A DNA stretch of 7,468 nucleotides, taken from Parvibaculum sp. GTDB lineage: Bacteria > Pseudomonadota > Alphaproteobacteria > Parvibaculales > Parvibaculaceae. Below the pieces are notes generated by a model. The model saw only the letters and a list, made by a program, of their open reading frames with translations, had not been told where the DNA came from and made no database searches. The DNA is taken from contig JACIYQ010000191.1 of NCBI GenBank assembly GCA_014359855.1, positions 1 through 7,468 on the forward strand, written 5' to 3'. Of this stretch, positions 1-6,992 are shown in pieces. The translations under genes and the position numbers were made by a program. The first letter of the stretch is position 1. Every line of letters begins with the position of its first letter.

Positions 1-1464
1 CTTCTCGATCATGGCGAGTGCCTCGTCGAGATTGCGATGCTGTTCGACCCAGGAATAACCGAGATAGTTCAGAACAAGCGGGTGCTCGTCCGACATGGAG
101 AGGGCGAGCAGGAGGTCAGCCTCCGCCTTGTCCCATTCCCCCAAACGTTCGAAGCAGATGCCGCGCGCATAATAGAGCGTCCAGTTGGAGGAATCGGGTT
201 CGCCGGAAAGGGCGATCGCGCGATCGTATTGCGCCGCCGCCGCAGCATAGTTCTCCGCCGCGCGATAGATATCGCCCATCGCGACGACCGGTTCGACCGC
301 TTGCGGGTTCTTCTTCGCCGCGCCTTCAAGAACTCCGATCGCATCCGCCTGCCGTTCCATCTCGTTCAGCGCGAGCGCCGTCTGGATGCGTGCATTCAAG
401 GCAAGGGGCGATGCCGCGCCGACCTCCCCATAAGCCGCGACCGCATCGGCCCAGCGCTTCTGCTGCTCGTAGGTGCCGGCGAGCAGCGACTGCGCGATGT
501 CGAAATCGGGCCGCATATAGAGCGCGAGGCGAAGATAGAGTTCGGCGAGATTGCTCGACGTGTCGCTCGCAAGCGCGCTGCCGAGACCATAAAGCGCTTC
601 CGCCGTTCCCTCCGCCGCGTTACCGACGAGAGGCGGCAGCGTCTCGCCGCTCGCGAGCCGCGCCAACGCATGCCTGGCGAGCGGATGTTCCGGCGAGAGT
701 TCGAGGAAGCTTTCAAGCACGGCGCGCGCCTCGTCGGTGCGTCCCTGCCGCTGCAGGTAGCTCGCATAGGCTTCGACGATGCGGATGGAGCCGCCGCCGC
801 TCGTTTCCATCGCTTCGGCATAGGCCTCGCCCGCGCCCTTCTCGTCGCCAAGGACTTCGAGCATCAGGCCTTCGTGGAAGGACTGGAAAAGGGCAAAGGC
901 CGCGCGGCCGCTGAAGGCGCCGATCTGTTCGAGCGCCAGCTCCTTGTCGCCTTCGCCGGCGGCCGCCCAGGCGACGGTCAGCGTGCCGACAAGCGCCGTG
1001 AAGGGGCCGGGAGCCGCCGCCGCGATCTGCTCGCGCGCCTGCGCGTAGCCGCCGCTCTTCACCTCGGCGAGCGCAAGGGTGAGGCGGGGCATGCGTTCGC
1101 CGGAATTGAGCGCCACGAGCCTGCGCGCCAGCGGAATGGCGCGGTTCATGTCGCCGCCGACCAGAGCCGACATGAAGGCGCGGTCGAGGATCACCGGATC
1201 GTTCGGCTGGTCCGCCAGCGCCTTGTCGTAGAAATCGCCCGCCTTGAGATTGTCGTTCACGGAAGCGGCATGGAGTCCGGCCAGATAGGCGCCGTAAGGC
1301 GTATCCGCATCGCCTCCCGAAAAGAGGCCTCCGGAAAGGCCGTTCATCCCGGCGCAGCCACCGAGCAGCGGGGCAAGCAGGGCGAACATGACGGCCGCTC
1401 GCGCCGCGCGCCCTTTACGCAGGACCGGCGTTGCGCGCGCCAACGCCGTATCGACACATTCCAT
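1..1464 (-). CDS. TPR-repeat lipoprotein, 3' end outside the window
   Basis: The frame is open for 488 codons from ATG 1464 to the window edge without a stop, so the C-terminus is missing. Residues about 16-36 are a basic stretch (RKGRAAR) and a short hydrophobic run ending in a lipobox, L34-G-G-C37, so the mature protein should be lipid-anchored at Cys37. The rest is Ala/Leu-rich helical repeat. Clear TPR units lie near 387-421 (GDIYRAAENYAAAAQYDRAI), 422-465 (YYARGICFERLGEWDKAEAD) and from 466 (NYLGYSWVEQHRNLDEAL). TPR arrays are protein-interaction scaffolds, and no partner can be named from sequence. GGAGG (1476-1480 on the minus strand) lies 11 nt before the ATG; an internal ATG at 1389 (Met26) would lose the basic n-region, so 1464 is preferred. 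The gene lies 120 nt downstream of etfQO in the same orientation and could be cotranscribed with it. In some alphaproteobacteria similar TPR proteins precede ispE; that neighbour is not visible here. Confidence 0.85.
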   Translation of the reverse strand, partial: MECVDTALARATPVLRKGRAARAAVMFALLAPLLGGCAGMNGLSGGLFSGGDADTPYGAYLAGLHAASVNDNLKAGDFYDKALADQPNDPVILDRAFMSALVGGDMNRAIPLARRLVALNSGERMPRLTLALAEVKSGGYAQAREQIAAAAPGPFTALVGTLTVAWAAAGEGDKELALEQIGAFSGRAAFALFQSFHEGLMLEVLGDEKGAGEAYAEAMETSGGGSIRIVEAYASYLQRQGRTDEARAVLESFLELSPEHPLARHALARLASGETLPPLVGNAAEGTAEALYGLGSALASDTSSNLAELYLRLALYMRPDFDIAQSLLAGTYEQQKRWADAVAAYGEVGAASPLALNARIQTALALNEMERQADAIGVLEGAAKKNPQAVEPVVAMGDIYRAAENYAAAAAQYDRAIALSGEPDSSNWTLYYARGICFERLGEWDKAEADLLLALSMSDEHPLVLNYLGYSWVEQHRNLDEALAMIEK

Positions 1465-1552
1465 CCGGGGGCAGGCCTCCGTGCCATCAGGTCACCGGCC
1501 CGCCGGAAGGGCGAGCCGTCACCACACTATATAAAAGCCGCGCGCCCCGCCA

Positions 1553-1570
1553 CGCCGCCATCCGGCGGCG
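1553..1570 (-). terminator. GC hairpin after etfQO, possible weak terminator or attenuator
   Basis: CGCCGCC (1553-1559) and GGCGGCG (1564-1570) form a perfect 7-bp stem with a 4-nt loop. It lies just 3' of the etfQO stop on the minus strand. The only T-rich stretch (CTTTTA) comes about 20 nt later, so this is not a textbook intrinsic terminator. It may only slow polymerase or protect the mRNA 3' end before the TPR gene. Confidence 0.35.
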
Positions 1571-1584
1571 CCGCGCACGTTCCG

Positions 1585-3255
1585 TCACATATTCGGGTAA
1601 TTCGGGCCGCCGCCGCCTTCCGGCACCGTCCAGTTGATGTTCTGGGCCGGGTCCTTGATGTCGCAGGTTTTGCAGTGGACGCAGTTCTGCGCGTTGATCT
1701 GGAAGCGCGGGTTGGAGCCGTCGTCGTCGCGCACCACTTCATAAACGCCCGCCGGGCAGTAGCGCTGCGCGGGCTCGGCGAAGTTCGGCAGGTTGTAGGC
1801 GATCGGGATCGCCGGGTCCTTGAGCTTGAGGTGGACCGGCTGGTCTTCCTCGTGGTTCGTTGCCGAGATGAACACCGAGGACAGCTTGTCGAAGGAAATC
1901 TTTCCGTCGGGCCTGGGATAGTCGATCGGCTTGCACTCGCTCGCCTTCGCGATCGACTCGTAATCCGCCTTCTTGTGCCGCAGCGTGAAGGGCAGACCGA
2001 TCCCCAGATTGTTCATCCACATGTCGATAGCGCCGAGGCCGATGCCGAAGAATGTGCCGAGCCTCGACCAGAGCGGCTTCACGTTGCGCACGCGCTTCAG
2101 GTCCTTGTAGACCGGGCTCTTCTCATAAGCCTGCGCATAGGCGACGAGTTCGTCGCCCTGGCGGCCGTCCTTCACCGCCTCGAAGGCCGCTTCCGCGCCC
2201 ATCTTGCCGGTCAGCATGGCGTTGTGGCTGCCCTTGATGCGGGGCACGTTGACGAAGCCGGCCGAGCAACCGATCAGCGCGCCGCCCGGAAAGGTGAGCT
2301 TCGGCACGGACTGGAAACCGCCCTCGGTGATCGCGCGCGCGCCATAGGCGATGCGCTTGCCGCCCTCGAACGTATCGACGACCGACGGGTGATGCTTGAA
2401 GCGCTGGAACTCGTCGAAGGGCGAGAGGTAGGGGTTCTTGTAGTTCAGGTGAACCACGAAGCCGACCGACACGAGATTTTCGCCGAAGTGATAGAGGAAG
2501 GAACCGCCGCCGGTCGAATTGTCGAGCGGCCAGCCCATCGTGTGCTGCACGAGGCCCTTCTTGTGCTTCGCGGGGTCGATTTCCCAGAGTTCCTTCAGGC
2601 CGATGCCGAACTTCTGCGGCTCGCGGTCCTCGTCGAGCTTGAACTTGCGGATCAGTTCCTTCGACAGGGACCCGCGCACGCCTTCGGCAAAGAGCGTGTA
2701 CTTGCCGCGCAGTTCCATGCCCGGCGTGTAGCTGTCCTTGTGGCTGCCATCTTTCGCAACGCCCATGTCGCCGGTGAGGACACCGCGCACCGAGCCGTCC
2801 TCGTTGTAGAGAACTTCCGCGCCCGCAAAGCCCGGATAGATTTCGACACCCAGCGCCTCGGCCTGCTCGGCGAGCCAGCGGCAGACATTGGCGAGGCTCA
2901 CGATGTAGTTGCCGTGGTTGCTCATCAGCGGCGGGAACAGGAAGTTCGGCACGCGAATGCCGCCGGACGGCCCCAGATAGATGAAATGATCGGCGGTGAC
3001 TTCCGTATCGACCGGGGCGCCCTTTTCGCGCCAGTCGGGTATCAGCGCATCGAGGCCGATCGGGTCGATCACGGCGCCGGAGAGAATGTGAGCGCCGACT
3101 TCGGAACCTTTTTCGATCAGGCAGACCGAAATATCGAAGTCCTCTTCCGCCGCGAGCTGGCGCAGCCGGATGGCGGCCGAAAGGCCCGCCGGGCCGCCGC
3201 CGACGATGACGACGTCATATTCCATGAATTCGCGTTCGACTGCCGCGTCGCTCAT
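1585..3255 (-). CDS. Electron-transfer-flavoprotein:ubiquinone oxidoreductase (ETF-QO)
   Basis: This enzyme takes electrons from reduced ETF, fed by acyl-CoA and other dehydrogenases, and passes them to ubiquinone at the inner membrane through FAD and one 4Fe-4S cluster. The 556-residue length is typical of the family. The N-terminus carries the FAD dinucleotide fold (VVIVGGGPAGLSAA, GGGPAG at 19-24). A second flavin-contacting segment reads GCSAGFVNVPRIKGSHNAM. The C-terminal ferredoxin-like part has all four cluster cysteines, C500, C525, C528 and C531 (NCVHCKTCDIKDP), with the same 25-3-3 spacing as the mammalian enzyme. I chose ATG 3255 because AAGGAG lies 9 nt upstream; the longer frame from GTG 3279 would place that ribosome site inside the coding region. 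The gene is divergent from the mntA-hepT-udg cluster. No etfAB genes are present nearby. It is often labelled etfD or etfQO, and nothing in it looks damaged. Confidence 0.97.
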   Translation of the reverse strand: MSDAAVEREFMEYDVVIVGGGPAGLSAAIRLRQLAAEEDFDISVCLIEKGSEVGAHILSGAVIDPIGLDALIPDWREKGAPVDTEVTADHFIYLGPSGGIRVPNFLFPPLMSNHGNYIVSLANVCRWLAEQAEALGVEIYPGFAGAEVLYNEDGSVRGVLTGDMGVAKDGSHKDSYTPGMELRGKYTLFAEGVRGSLSKELIRKFKLDEDREPQKFGIGLKELWEIDPAKHKKGLVQHTMGWPLDNSTGGGSFLYHFGENLVSVGFVVHLNYKNPYLSPFDEFQRFKHHPSVVDTFEGGKRIAYGARAITEGGFQSVPKLTFPGGALIGCSAGFVNVPRIKGSHNAMLTGKMGAEAAFEAVKDGRQGDELVAYAQAYEKSPVYKDLKRVRNVKPLWSRLGTFFGIGLGAIDMWMNNLGIGLPFTLRHKKADYESIAKASECKPIDYPRPDGKISFDKLSSVFISATNHEEDQPVHLKLKDPAIPIAYNLPNFAEPAQRYCPAGVYEVVRDDDGSNPRFQINAQNCVHCKTCDIKDPAQNINWTVPEGGGGPNYPNM

Positions 3256-3264
3256 AATTCTTTT

Positions 3265-3270
3265 CTCCTT
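3265..3270 (-). promoter_or_regulatory. Shine-Dalgarno that decides the ETF-QO start
   Basis: On the minus strand this reads AAGGAG, 9 nt before ATG 3255. It lies inside the extended frame that begins at GTG 3279, so it supports the shorter protein. Confidence 0.75.
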
Positions 3271-3273
3271 ATC

Positions 3274-3298
3274 CGGCACAAACCTTGGGATTGTGCCG
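3274..3298. promoter_or_regulatory. 8-bp inverted repeat in the etfQO leader (operator or hairpin)
   Basis: CGGCACAA (3274-3281) and TTGTGCCG (3291-3298) are perfect inverted copies separated by 9 nt. The repeat lies between the predicted etfQO promoter (-10 at 3327-3332) and its Shine-Dalgarno (3265-3270). It could be a dimeric repressor operator just downstream of the transcription start, or an mRNA hairpin ending 3 nt before the ribosome site. I do not recognise the half-site as belonging to a named regulator. Confidence 0.45.
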
Positions 3299-3326
3299 CC
3301 GGACCGCCGCTCGGAAACAGGGCTCC

Positions 3327-3355
3327 GTTATGGTGCGGATGCCCTTGCGGGTCAA
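3327..3355 (-). promoter_or_regulatory. Predicted sigma-70-type promoter for etfQO
   Basis: On the minus strand TTGACC (3350-3355) is followed after exactly 17 nt by CATAAC (3327-3332). These match the -35 and -10 consensus at 5 of 6 and 4 of 6 positions. Transcription would begin near 3320, giving a leader of about 65 nt that holds the inverted repeat and the Shine-Dalgarno. This comes from pattern matching only. Confidence 0.5.
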
Positions 3356-3484
3356 TATGCCCTGCCCCTCGCGGGTGCCCGTTCCCAGTTGCATGTTATT
3401 CTCAACAAGACGCGCATTCCCGCACGATATAGAACGAGTGTAGGTTCGCCCGTGTGACCGTCAATTGGCAGGAAAGGATCGGCG

Positions 3485-3775
3485 ATGCGTCCCTCTGCAG
3501 CGCTCGAACGGCACCGTGAAGAAATAAGGCGTATGGCGGAGAGCCATCGGCTGACCAATCCGCGCGTCTTCGGCTCGGTCCTTCATCGGCTGGACCGGGA
3601 AGACAGCGATCTCGACATTCTCGTCGATCCGTCTCAGGAAGCGACGCTCCTCAATGTCGGCGCCTTGCAGGTTGCACTCGAACTGTTGACCGGCGTGAGG
3701 GTCGATGTGCAAACGCCAGGCGCTCTCCCCCCGCACTTGCGCGACAAGATACTTTCCGAGGCCAAACCCGTATGA
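3485..3775 (+). CDS. mntA: MntA-type minimal nucleotidyltransferase antitoxin
   Basis: A 96-residue minimal nucleotidyltransferase (MNT). It has the exact family signature G30-S31-x10-D42-x-D44 (FGSVLHRLDREDSDLDILVD), and the third carboxylate of the metal site is probably D74 (VRVDV). In characterised HEPN/MNT pairs the MNT protein is an antitoxin that transfers AMP to a tyrosine of the HepT toxin and silences it; that this pair works the same way is inferred. AAAGGA (3473-3478) lies 6 nt before ATG 3485. The stop overlaps the hepT start by 4 nt (ATGA, 3772-3775), which implies translational coupling. The promoter should lie in 3356-3470; a TATAGA at 3428-3433 is a possible -10, but no convincing -35 accompanies it. 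The module is less GC-rich than the flanking genes, which suggests acquisition. Confidence 0.88.
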   Translation: MRPSAALERHREEIRRMAESHRLTNPRVFGSVLHRLDREDSDLDILVDPSQEATLLNVGALQVALELLTGVRVDVQTPGALPPHLRDKILSEAKPV

Positions 3776-4134
3776 ACGACGGTATCTCTCGGGTTCTGGA
3801 CTATATTGACCACATGCTGCAGGCGACGGACAGAATCGCGCGGTATGTGGAAGGCATGGATAGACAGGCTTTTCTGAGAGACGAACTCGTGCAGGACGCC
3901 GTGATCCGCAATCTGGAGATACTCGGAGAGGCCGCCCGCAACATCGAGAAGCATGCTCCCGATTTTGTGGAGCACCATCGCCACATCCCTTGGGCGGCGA
4001 TCTACGGCATGCGCAACCGTGTTGCTCACGGCTACTTTAGTGTCGATATCGATCTCGTCTGGAAGACATTGAAGAAAGATATTCCTGAGCTGGATGCCGC
4101 GCTGAAATCCCTCCGGTCGCAGGCGAAAGAGTGA
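3772..4134 (+). CDS. hepT: HepT-type HEPN ribonuclease toxin (DUF86)
   Basis: A 120-residue all-helical protein of the HepT/DUF86 family. The HEPN active site is intact: R81-x4-H86-x-Y88 in GMRNRVAHGYF. Arg and His are the proposed RNase residues and Tyr88 is the position that cognate MntA proteins AMPylate. Other family marks are NLEILGEAARNI (47-58) and the tail DLVWKTLKKDIPEL. As a toxin it would cleave RNA and stop growth when not modified; this is family knowledge, not shown here. It overlaps mntA by 4 nt at its start, and its TGA (4132-4134) shares one base with the ATG of the uracil-DNA glycosylase. GC content counted over 3781-3960 is 55-60%, against about 70% in a sampled line of slt. 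Nothing suggests inactivation. Confidence 0.9.
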   Translation: MNDGISRVLDYIDHMLQATDRIARYVEGMDRQAFLRDELVQDAVIRNLEILGEAARNIEKHAPDFVEHHRHIPWAAIYGMRNRVAHGYFSVDIDLVWKTLKKDIPELDAALKSLRSQAKE

Positions 4135-5012
4135 TGGAAGACGGCGGACAGAACCTGACACCGCAGGAAGCCGCCGCGCTGCTTGCCTTCTATGTGGAGG
4201 CGGGCGTCGGGGATTTCTTCTGCGACGAACCGTTGAACCGCTATGCGTTGCAGGACTCCGCAGCGCCGGAGCCTGCGCGCGCGGCACAAGCGCGCCAGAC
4301 GCGCGAGCTGCCGCGCGGCACCCGCCCCGACCCGCGCGGGGAAGCCGCGCCACCGCAGGCCGCGCCGCCGCGTACCGCCGCGCCGTCTGCCATTCCGCTC
4401 GAGGATGCGCAGGCCGCCGAGAGCGCGCGCATCGCCGCCGCGCGCTGCTCGACGCTTGAAGAGTTGCGCGAAGCGCTCACGAATTTCGAGGGCTGTCCGC
4501 TCCGCTACACGGCCAAGAACCTCGTCTTCGCCGACGGCAATCCGAAAGCGCGCGTGATGATGGTGGGCGAAGCGCCCGGCCGCGACGAGGATCTGCAGGG
4601 CCTGCCCTTTGTCGGCCGCGCGGGGCAATTGCTCGACAAGATGCTCGCCTCGATCAGGCTCGACCGCTCCTCTGTCTACATCGTCAACACCCTGCCCTGG
4701 CGCCCGCCGGGCAACCGCACGCCGACACCGGCCGAACACGCCGTCTGCATGCCCTTCGTCGAGCGCCATATCGAACTCGTGGCGCCGGAAGTGCTGGTTC
4801 TGCTCGGCGGCGTTTCGGCCAAGCAGCTTCTCGACACCGATACCGGCATCATGCGGCTGCGCGGCAAATGGGCGACGGTCCGGATCGGCGGGCGCGACAT
4901 CCCCGCCCTGCCGGCGCTCCATCCGGCCTATTTGCTCCGCCAGCCGGCCCAGAAACGGCTCGCCTGGCGCGACCTCCTCGCCCTCAAGGCCCGGCTTGCC
5001 GAGCCCCGTTAA
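4134..5012 (+). CDS. Family-4-like uracil-DNA glycosylase lacking two Fe-S cysteines
   Basis: Removes uracil from DNA to start base-excision repair. The 292-residue protein has a helical N-terminus (about 8-35), an Ala/Pro/Arg-rich linker (about 40-90) and the catalytic domain from about 100. Motif A is G145-E-A-P-G149 followed by DED, then GLPFVGRAGQLLDKML; motif B is H263-P-A-Y-L-L-R. The loop WRPPGNRTPTPAE lacks the KRRIH insertion of UdgX. Family 4 enzymes normally bind 4Fe-4S through four cysteines. Here C121 and C205 remain, but F118 and W189 stand at the other two positions, so a normal cluster is unlikely. Many alphaproteobacterial homologues appear to share this, and a Bradyrhizobium enzyme of this kind has, to my recollection, been described as a separate class. 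The start is ATG 4134, which shares one base with the hepT stop; GTG 4131 is an alternative. No separate strong Shine-Dalgarno is evident, so reinitiation after hepT is likely. Confidence 0.88.
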   Translation: MEDGGQNLTPQEAAALLAFYVEAGVGDFFCDEPLNRYALQDSAAPEPARAAQARQTRELPRGTRPDPRGEAAPPQAAPPRTAAPSAIPLEDAQAAESARIAAARCSTLEELREALTNFEGCPLRYTAKNLVFADGNPKARVMMVGEAPGRDEDLQGLPFVGRAGQLLDKMLASIRLDRSSVYIVNTLPWRPPGNRTPTPAEHAVCMPFVERHIELVAPEVLVLLGGVSAKQLLDTDTGIMRLRGKWATVRIGGRDIPALPALHPAYLLRQPAQKRLAWRDLLALKARLAEPR

Positions 5013-5043
5013 CCAATCCGTCCAGTTTCGGGACAAACGGGGC
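5003..5043 (+). repeat. 8-bp inverted repeat spanning the udg stop codon
   Basis: GCCCCGTT (5003-5010) and AACGGGGC (5036-5043) can pair perfectly across a 25-nt loop, and the udg TAA (5010-5012) lies at the top of the left arm. No T-tract follows, so it is not called a terminator. It could be an mRNA 3' end structure or chance in GC-rich DNA. Confidence 0.25.
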
Positions 5044-5052
5044 GATCCGCGC

Positions 5053-5080
5053 TTGTGAGCGGCGCTTGTGCCGTTAAGAT
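5053..5080 (+). promoter_or_regulatory. Weak candidate promoter for slt
   Basis: TTGTGA (5053-5058), a 16-nt spacer and TAAGAT (5075-5080) each match consensus at 4 of 6 positions. Transcription would begin about 7 nt after the -10, almost on ATG 5088. That would give a leaderless mRNA and fits the lack of a Shine-Dalgarno before that ATG. Confidence 0.25.
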
Positions 5081-5087
5081 ACGCCCC

Positions 5088-6902
5088 ATGTTCCGGGGGG
5101 CTCACCATCTTTCCGTCGCGCGCGCGGCGGGCCGAGCGATCTGTGCGGCAGCCTTCGGCGCCGCGCTTTTCCTTTGTGCATCCCCGTCCGCGATGGCGGG
5201 CAACATCCTTCTCGCCGAGGCGAGCGGCCAGATGCCGACCCGCATCTGGAGCCCGGAAATCCTGAACGGTTCGGACCGCGAGCTCTACCGCGACATCTTC
5301 GCGGCGACGGAGCGCGGACGTTTCAAGGAAGCCGGCAAGCTCGCCGCGAAGCTCAGGGACAAGCGCCTCATGGGCCATGTCCTCTATGTGAAATACATGG
5401 GGGTCCACTACACGACGCGCTACGCGGAACTGAAGGACTGGCTCGCCCGCTACAACGACCATCCGGGCGCCGCCGACATCCACAAGCTCGCGATGAGAAA
5501 AAGAGGCGGCGCCGCCTATCCGGCAAAGCCCGAGCCGCGCCGCTGGCGCCAGCCGATGCACGCAGCCTATGCGGTCGATGACGGCGCCATCGAGAACCCC
5601 TCCGCCCGCTTCCGCGAAATCGACGGCGAGGTCCGCCGCATGGTGTCGAGCGGCACGGCGGACAAGGCGCAGGCCTATATTCGCCGCAGCAATGTTCGCA
5701 GCGCTCTGACGAGCCTCGAATTCGACAAGGTGCGCGAGCGCATCGTCGCCTCTTATTTCCTCGAAGGCGAAAGCGAAAAGGCCTACGCGCTCGCCTCCGG
5801 CATCCTGCAGACGCATGGAAGTGCCGTGCCGCTTGCGAACTGGTATGCCGGGCTCGCCGCCTGGCGGATGGAAAACTACGCGGCCGCGGCCGGTCATTTC
5901 GAGCGGCTCTCGGGCGCGCCGCGCATCTCCGAATGGACGAAGGCGGCAGGCGGCTTCTGGGCCGCACGGTCCTGGCTCGCGGCGGGCAGGCCCGAAAAGG
6001 TTGCGCCGCTCCTCGAACGCGCCGCCGATACCGGCGCCACCTTCTACGGCATTCTCGCGACGCGCCAGCTTGGCCGCACGCTCCATATCGACTGGGTGGA
6101 ACCGCGCATCGATGAAGCGTCCTTCCGTGCACTGACGGAAACGGATCAGGTCGCCCGCGCCGTCGCACTCATGCAGGTCGGCAAGCGCGACCTCGCGCGC
6201 GAGGAACTGATCCGCGCCCATGCGCTCATCGACCCCTCGCTCGACCAGGCAATGATCGCGCTCGCCGCCTTCTACGATCTTCCCGCCGTCGAACTTCAGG
6301 TGGCGAATGCCGCCTATGTGCCGCCGTCGGGCGCGCAGCACGGCCGCATCGTTCTCAATGCCGGGCTCTTTCCCGTTCCCGACTACAAGCCGAGCACCGG
6401 CTACAAGGTCGATCCGGCGCTCCTCTTTGCCTTCATGCGGCAGGAGAGCAAGTTCCGCCCCGACGCGACCTCATGGGCAGGCGCGCGCGGCCTCATGCAG
6501 ATCATGCCGGCCACCGCGAGCCACATCGCGCAGGACCGTTCGCTTGCCCGCGACAACAAGGACAAGCTTCTCGATCCGGCCTTCAACATCACGCTCGGAC
6601 AGGACTATCTCACCGAGCTCATGGGATCGGGCGAACCTCACGGCAATCTCTTCATGCTGACGACGGCCTATAATGGCGGGCCGGGCAATCTGAACCGCTG
6701 GCTCGCGAGCATGGACTTCAAGGGCGACCCCTTCCTCTTCATCGAGAGCATTCCGGCCGCCGAAACGCGCGGCTATATCGAGCGCGTCGTCACCAATTAC
6801 TGGATCTACAGCGAGCGCCTCGGCCAGCCCGTCGGCTCGCTCGACGCATCGGCTTCCGGCGCCTGGCCGGTCTACGAGCAGGCGACGGGGAGCATCAGGT
6901 AA
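5088..6902 (+). CDS. Exported soluble lytic murein transglycosylase (Slt, family 1)
   Basis: Cleaves the MurNAc-GlcNAc bond of peptidoglycan with formation of a 1,6-anhydro-MurNAc end; acts in the periplasm during wall turnover. The 604-residue protein starts with a signal peptide: basic residues, hydrophobic core (ICAAAFGAALFLCA) and a probable cut after A-M-A37. Residues about 50-430 are helical repeats like the ring-shaped domain of Slt70. The C-terminal catalytic domain carries the catalytic E453 in FMRQESKF, then G468-L-M-Q in ARGLMQIMPATA, and AY528-N529-GGPGN. Length and order fit full-length Slt. ATG 5088 gives the best signal peptide. GTG 5055, in frame 11 codons upstream, is an alternative, and neither has a strong ribosome site. 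The gene follows udg by 75 nt on the same strand. I believe an etfQO, udg, slt neighbourhood recurs in related genomes, but could not check this. Confidence 0.95.
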   Translation: MFRGAHHLSVARAAGRAICAAAFGAALFLCASPSAMAGNILLAEASGQMPTRIWSPEILNGSDRELYRDIFAATERGRFKEAGKLAAKLRDKRLMGHVLYVKYMGVHYTTRYAELKDWLARYNDHPGAADIHKLAMRKRGGAAYPAKPEPRRWRQPMHAAYAVDDGAIENPSARFREIDGEVRRMVSSGTADKAQAYIRRSNVRSALTSLEFDKVRERIVASYFLEGESEKAYALASGILQTHGSAVPLANWYAGLAAWRMENYAAAAGHFERLSGAPRISEWTKAAGGFWAARSWLAAGRPEKVAPLLERAADTGATFYGILATRQLGRTLHIDWVEPRIDEASFRALTETDQVARAVALMQVGKRDLAREELIRAHALIDPSLDQAMIALAAFYDLPAVELQVANAAYVPPSGAQHGRIVLNAGLFPVPDYKPSTGYKVDPALLFAFMRQESKFRPDATSWAGARGLMQIMPATASHIAQDRSLARDNKDKLLDPAFNITLGQDYLTELMGSGEPHGNLFMLTTAYNGGPGNLNRWLASMDFKGDPFLFIESIPAAETRGYIERVVTNYWIYSERLGQPVGSLDASASGAWPVYEQATGSIR

Positions 6903-6992
6903 GGTGGTAGTTTCCGCCTATCTATGTGTCGATCTCTTTCCCTCATCCACGAGTAATGGACCCGCGCAAATTTAAAGAGCTGGGAGAAATCA

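Noticed and set aside
1526..1531. TATAGT on the minus strand, a -10-like box about 60 nt before the TPR gene
   Set aside because: The -10 match is good but no -35 resemblance exists at 16-18 nt spacing, so it is not listed as a promoter. It may still drive the TPR gene.
37..3432. A continuous 1131-codon open frame on the plus strand
   Set aside because: It runs antisense through the TPR gene and ETF-QO. It shows no recognisable domain, is rich in Arg/Ala/Val/His as expected from reverse-frame high-GC coding DNA, and it crosses the etfQO promoter region. It is a shadow.
4131..4133. GTG as the start of the uracil-DNA glycosylase
   Set aside because: ATG follows immediately and gives the usual stop/start overlap with hepT. 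The difference is one residue and cannot be settled here.
3634..4353. A 239-codon minus-strand frame over mntA-hepT
   Set aside because: It is antisense to two proteins with intact catalytic motifs and has no family resemblance of its own.
5049..5070. Direct repeat GCGCTTGTG, two copies 13 nt apart before slt
   Set aside because: Two short copies in GC-rich DNA, overlapping a candidate start codon. There is no further support for a binding site.
4032..6341. A 769-codon open frame on the minus strand
   Set aside because: It is antisense to hepT, udg and slt, all of which have clear family motifs. It has no recognisable domain and shows composition typical of a reverse-frame shadow.
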